DNA from: VAZQ01 sp035263865 | Lineage (GTDB): Bacteria; Pseudomonadota; Alphaproteobacteria; Rhizobiales; Xanthobacteraceae | DNA: 64,000 nt | NCBI GenBank assembly: GCA_035263865.1 | Contig: DATFQX010000305.1 | Location: 30,125-94,124 of the forward strand | Direction: 5' to 3' | In this document: positions 60,664 to 64,000 of the stretch, one piece after another | Layout: each line of letters starts with the position of its first letter | How positions within the stretch are numbered: the first letter of the stretch is position 1 | Program-made: the position numbers and the translations under genes | Notes under the pieces: model-generated | Database searches by the model: none | What the model was told of the DNA's origin: nothing | Seen by the model: only the letters and a program-made list of their open reading frames with translations

Positions 60664-61914
60664 ATGCCGCGACGTACCTGGCGCCCCGGCGCAAATCTGA
60701 GGCGCCGGCTGTATGAGATCCTGGAGCACGGCACGATCGGTGACCGGACGGCGGTCGTCGTAGGCCGGCTCATCGTAACTCTAATCGTCGTCAACCTGGT
60801 CGCGATGACGCTCGATTCGGTGCCGGCGCTGCAGGCGCAATACGGCCCCTTATTCCTTGCCATCGAGATTTTGTCGCTGGTGCTCTTCACCATCGAGTAC
60901 GGATTGCGCGTTTGGGTGGCGGCCGAACACGCGCCCTATCGGCAGGCGAGCGAGCGCAGGGCGCGATGGAACTTCATGTCGAGTCCGCTCGGCATCATCG
61001 ACCTTCTGGCGGTCCTGCCGTTTTGGTTTGCTCTCGTCCTGCCGGCCGATCTGCGGGTGTTTCTCGTCTTCCGGATGGTGCGCTTTCTCAAATTGGCGCG
61101 CTACTCGCCCGCCATGCGCTCGCTTCTGGACGCGCTCTATAACGAGCGCCGCGCGCTGTTCGGCTGCTTCGTCATCCTACTCGGTGCGACGCTGGTGGCC
61201 GCCAGCATCATGCACGTAATCGAGGGCCATGCGCAGCCGGATAAATTCGGCACCATTCCCGACGCAATGTGGTGGGCAATCGTCACGTTGGGCACGATCG
61301 GTTATGGCGACGTGGTGCCGGTGACCGCGTTCGGACGAGTGGTCGCCTCGATCACCATCTTCGCCGGCCTGATTATGGTCGCGTTGCCCATTGGCATCGT
61401 CGCCACCGCCTTCGCCGACGAGGTCCACCGGCGCGATTTCGTCGTCACCTGGGGCATGGTCGCGCGCGTGCCGCTATTCGCGGAACTTCAGGCGACCGAG
61501 ATCGCCGACATCGTGCGGCTGCTGCACGCGCAGCAAGTCGAGCCGGGGGACGTCATTGTCAGGCGCGGCGAGCCCGCGCATTCCATGTACTTCATCGCCG
61601 CCGGTGAAGTGGAGATCGAGCTCAAGCACAAGCGCGTGCGGCTCGGTGCTGGGCATTTCTTCGGCGAGGTGGCGGCGCTGCATCGCACGCGTCGGTCTGC
61701 CACCGTCACCGCGGTCACGCGCACGGGCCTTCTGGTCCTCGACGCCCACGATCTGCACGTGCTCATGGATCGCGAGCCCCGCATTGCAGAGCATATCCGT
61801 GAAGTGGCGCGCGCCCGCGTGGGCGGCGACATGGTCACGCGCAAGGGCGACCTTGTTGTCGAAGAGCTCGATGAGACGATCGCTCAATCGGCGGACAGCC
61901 GCGGTCGCTCGTGA
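60664..61914 (+). CDS. cyclic-nucleotide-gated voltage-gated-like K+ channel
   Basis: 416-residue six-helix channel with a C-terminal cyclic-nucleotide-binding domain, the MlotiK1 architecture. S4-like RVFLVFRMVRFLKLARYSPAMR (about 131-152), selectivity filter TIGYGD (211-216), then the CNBD: GDVIVRRGEPAHSMYFIAAGEVEIEL, the phosphate cassette FFGEVAALHRTRRSATV with Glu and Arg-Ser-Ala (333-346), typical of cAMP binding. MlotiK1 is cAMP-activated. The CNBD ends close to a Met/His/Ile segment and a basic/acidic tail. Its 3' end overlaps the convergent oxyR remnant by 31 bases. Confidence 0.9.
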   Translation: MPRRTWRPGANLRRRLYEILEHGTIGDRTAVVVGRLIVTLIVVNLVAMTLDSVPALQAQYGPLFLAIEILSLVLFTIEYGLRVWVAAEHAPYRQASERRARWNFMSSPLGIIDLLAVLPFWFALVLPADLRVFLVFRMVRFLKLARYSPAMRSLLDALYNERRALFGCFVILLGATLVAASIMHVIEGHAQPDKFGTIPDAMWWAIVTLGTIGYGDVVPVTAFGRVVASITIFAGLIMVALPIGIVATAFADEVHRRDFVVTWGMVARVPLFAELQATEIADIVRLLHAQQVEPGDVIVRRGEPAHSMYFIAAGEVEIELKHKRVRLGAGHFFGEVAALHRTRRSATVTAVTRTGLLVLDAHDLHVLMDREPRIAEHIREVARARVGGDMVTRKGDLVVEELDETIAQSADSRGRS

Positions 61915-62805
61915 CGCGGGGCGAGTGGCTGGCGGAGGTGCGACTGTTTCTGAACCCCTCGCTTCACCTCCTGACCCAGCGCCGCGAAATCGCGCCGGCG
62001 CGGAGACGTCCTCCGCCAGGCGAGGCCGATCGTGCGACCCGGCTCCGGCGCCGCAAAGCGTTTGAGGGTCACGCGCTTGTCGCGCACTTCGACCTCGGTC
62101 GCGATCTCGGGGACCAACGTGACACCGTAGCCATTGGCCACCATTTGCATCACGGTCGCAAGCGAGGTTGAGCCGAGCGCCGCCGCTGAATCGTGCCGCT
62201 TCGTGGCGCAAAAAGCGAGCGCCTGATCACGCAGGCAATGGCCTTCCTCTAGCAGAATCAGGCGGCGTTGATCCACGTCTTTGGCGTTGAGCGGCCTGCG
62301 CGGGATCGGCTCCCCGGCGGGCGCGGCTAGCAAAAATCGATCCTTGAACAGCGCAAGCATCTCGACGTCCCCATGCTCGACCGGTAGTGCAAGCAAAGCA
62401 CAATCGAGTTCGCCCGCAATCAATTCGTCGATCAGCGTACCGGTTTGCGTCTCGCGAACTTCGAGCCGCAGCGACGGATGTGCGAGCTGGAGACTGGGGA
62501 GGAGTTTCGGCAGCAAATACGGCGCAAGGGTCGGAATGACGCCGAGCTTCAGCGGCCCTGAGAGCACTTCGCGGTGACGCGCGAAGTCGACGAGATCGCG
62601 CGCGGCAGCGAGAATGCGCTCGGCGCGCTGCGCCACGTCCAGGCCCGTGGCCGTGACTGCAACCTCTCCTGGGCGATCTCGCGCTCCAACTCCCTTATCT
62701 GCATCGACAGGGCCGGCTGGGTGACAGCGCAAGCCTCGGCGGCACGGCCGAAATGGCGATGCCGGGCGAGCGACGCGAATGTCCCAGCTGGCGCAAGGTG
62801 ATCAC
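61884..62805 (-). pseudogene. oxyR: oxyR (LysR-type regulator) broken in its DNA-binding domain
   Basis: The effector domain is intact (GPLKLGVIPTLAPYLLPKLLPSL, LEEGHCLRDQALAFC with the OxyR peroxidatic Cys context, then VANGYGVTLVPEIA). The HTH is out of frame twice: GTG 62805 opens MITLRQL, then one missing base near 62778 shifts frame so the correct residues SLARHRHFGRAAEACAVTQPALSMQIRELERE continue out of phase; about 25 bases are then missing near 62675-62685, after which RPGEVAVTATGLDVAQRAE is in a third frame. Read from the start the frame ends after 36 codons. OxyR senses peroxide through disulfide formation; this copy should not bind DNA. Confidence 0.7.
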
Positions 62806-62845
62806 CCCGATAAGCTAATTTTATCAGAGCGACCATTCAATACGA

Positions 62846-63868
62846 TTAGACCTGATTTTGCTCGCTCGAGCGCTCGGTGCAGCGCAGCGGGCGCGACCAG
62901 ATCACACAACGCGACACCAGTCTCGCCGAGCGAACCGACTGCGGCCGTTGCTGCCAAAGTTCGCCCGGCTTGACGGGGGCCTGGACCGGAAGCTCGCTTG
63001 GTTTCGCGCCCTTGAGGATGCGATCGGCATACGACGCCGCACGCCGAAACTCACTGAGCGGGTTAACTCCGTAGGACAGCAGGCCGCCAACTTCAGCGAA
63101 GAAACGGGACCAATAGACGGCAGGGACGCCGTAGCGAGCAGCCAGCAAAGTAATCTCCGCGCGATGACCGATCGTAAAGGCATCCGGTATCACGACCAGG
63201 CCACTATTTGGCTCGCGTGCCTGTGCAGCAACCACGAATTCGAACTCGGACCTGTCGTGAACGGGTGCGACGATCGCCTCCACGCCGAGGGAGGCAGCGG
63301 CGACTTTGAAGGGGTTCAGGTAACCCTCGACAAATGTCGCCATTGCCGGGTTGAACAGCATCGCCACCCTGGCGACGCGCGGCGCGATCTCCTTCAGCAG
63401 CTCAACCCATTTGCCGCCCAGCGAGCCCTCGATGGGGGTGAAACCGGTCACATTGCCTCCCGGCCGCGGCAAGCTCGCGACGAAGCCGCTACCCACAGGA
63501 TCGGCAACCCACACGAAAATGATGGGGATGGTGCGTGTCTGTTGCAGCATGGCTGCGGTAGCGGGTGTGCTGCTCGTAAGAATGAAGTCGGGTTGAAGCG
63601 CGACAAGTTCCTTCGCGAATCGCTGCATCGACTCGACATCGGCTGTCGCCCACCGAGTGTCGATCTCGATGTTGCCACCCTCCGTCCACCCGAACTTAGT
63701 GAGTTCCTCCCGGAACGCCGCAACCCAAGACTGCGCGTCACGGTCGCTCTCGGCAAAGGCCATCAGGACGCCGATTCGCCGCATCCCGCCGCCCTGCTGC
63801 GCCTTTGCCGCGAGCGGCCACGCGACCGCTGCGCCGCCGAGAAGCGTGATGAACGTGCGGCGTTTCAT
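62846..63868 (-). CDS. ABC_sub_bind (DUF534-type) substrate-binding protein with atypical C-terminus
   Basis: 340-residue periplasmic protein with signal KRRTFITLLGGAAVAWPLAAKAQQ (twin Arg). RRIGVLMAFAESDRDAQSWVAAFREELTKFGWTEGGNIEID and PIIFVWVADPVGSGFVASLPRPGGNVTGF are the family blocks. Up to SYADRILKGAKPSELPVQAPVK the match is clear; the final 40 or so residues are Arg/Ser/Gln-rich and do not give the usual FELVINLKTAKALGL end, so the 3' part is probably rearranged. Its ATG overlaps the stop of the previous gene (ATGA). Confidence 0.68.
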   Translation of the reverse strand: MKRRTFITLLGGAAVAWPLAAKAQQGGGMRRIGVLMAFAESDRDAQSWVAAFREELTKFGWTEGGNIEIDTRWATADVESMQRFAKELVALQPDFILTSSTPATAAMLQQTRTIPIIFVWVADPVGSGFVASLPRPGGNVTGFTPIEGSLGGKWVELLKEIAPRVARVAMLFNPAMATFVEGYLNPFKVAAASLGVEAIVAPVHDRSEFEFVVAAQAREPNSGLVVIPDAFTIGHRAEITLLAARYGVPAVYWSRFFAEVGGLLSYGVNPLSEFRRAASYADRILKGAKPSELPVQAPVKPGELWQQRPQSVRSARLVSRCVIWSRPLRCTERSSEQNQV

Positions 63869-64000
63869 TCGGCACTAAAACCCACCCTGCCAATAGGTAC
63901 GGCCTTGGGAGACTTCTCGCGTAGTTCGGCGAACGAGAAGGCCATTTGATCGGCTGTGACAAACTGGCTCAACCACGCGTTTTGAAGCGCGAGCCTCTCC
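63865..64000 (-). CDS. C-terminal end of an unidentified gene (partial)
   Basis: A minus-strand frame open to the right edge reads ERLALQNAWLSQFVTADQMA followed by FSFAELREKSPKAVPIGRVG and FSAE, then TGA at 63865-63867. The stop overlaps the ATG of the binding-protein gene (ATGA), typical of cotranscribed genes. Forty-four residues give no family match that I recognise. Confidence 0.45.
   Translation of the reverse strand, partial: ERLALQNAWLSQFVTADQMAFSFAELREKSPKAVPIGRVGFSAE

Noticed and set aside
1..64000. CRISPR array or IS element
   Set aside because: No regularly spaced repeats, cas genes or transposase genes were seen on either strand.

Overview
The window is GC-rich chromosomal DNA from an alphaproteobacterium, most likely a member of Hyphomicrobiales close to Nitrobacteraceae/Xanthobacteraceae. 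Evidence: a CpdR receiver protein, GapR (DUF2312), DUF1244 and DUF1036 proteins, a three-gene pntAA-pntAB-pntB transhydrogenase, a small aa3-oxidase subunit IV gene, a cysteine-free 41-residue L36, an MmgR-type (alpha-r8) sRNA beside an N-formylglutamate amidohydrolase gene, a sigma-32/ROSE-like leader on an hsp20 gene, and Bradyrhizobium-type palindromic intergenic repeats. No phage, plasmid, IS element or CRISPR array is visible. Genes are densely packed on both strands.

Layout. 1-6454: the tail of an unseen gene, then a HAAT-type (branched-chain amino acid family) ABC importer in the order ATPase, two permeases, binding protein, ATPase, followed by a PaaK-like CoA ligase; the set probably imports and activates an organic (perhaps aromatic) acid. 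6547-13520: hemH, a small basic protein, kdsD and galU (envelope sugar precursors), an MltB-type transglycosylase and a DUF459 SGNH-fold protein. 13566-19720: gltB-gltD glutamate synthase. 20236-26285: threonine aldolase-like enzyme, secreted protein, hsp20, lipase-like hydrolase, hisN-like phosphatase, mmgR sRNA, N-formylglutamate amidohydrolase, cpdR. 26341-30057: tRNA-Val(GAC), a Bug/TctC binding protein, a frameshifted cupin, a secreted endostatin-like protein and an amidohydrolase, with a composite palindromic repeat. 30190-35352: rpmJ, TPR protein, DUF1036-pyk operon, glycerate kinase, DUF1244 gene, gapR. 35451-43125: DUF882 peptidase, L,D-transpeptidase, oligoendopeptidase F, ABC1 kinase. 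43254-49863: oxidase subunit IV, pntAA-pntAB-pntB, a dead GST gene, cbpA-cbpM, ald. 49964-55380: hydrolase, DedA protein, an ABC-ATPase remnant, small secreted protein, YbaK-type deacylase, MetE-like protein, rpsU, purE. 55749-64000: an RND efflux pair, UspA, a cyclic-nucleotide-gated K+ channel, a broken oxyR, an ABC_sub_bind protein and a gene cut by the window edge.

The genes are mostly core metabolism and envelope biology. No clearly new multi-gene system is evident. The most informative non-routine features are the two RNA regulators (mmgR and the hsp20 leader), the hairpin between the binding-protein and second ATPase genes of the importer, purE without an adjacent purK, and several broken genes (cupin, GST, livF-type fragment, oxyR, and possibly the 3' end of the ABC_sub_bind gene).
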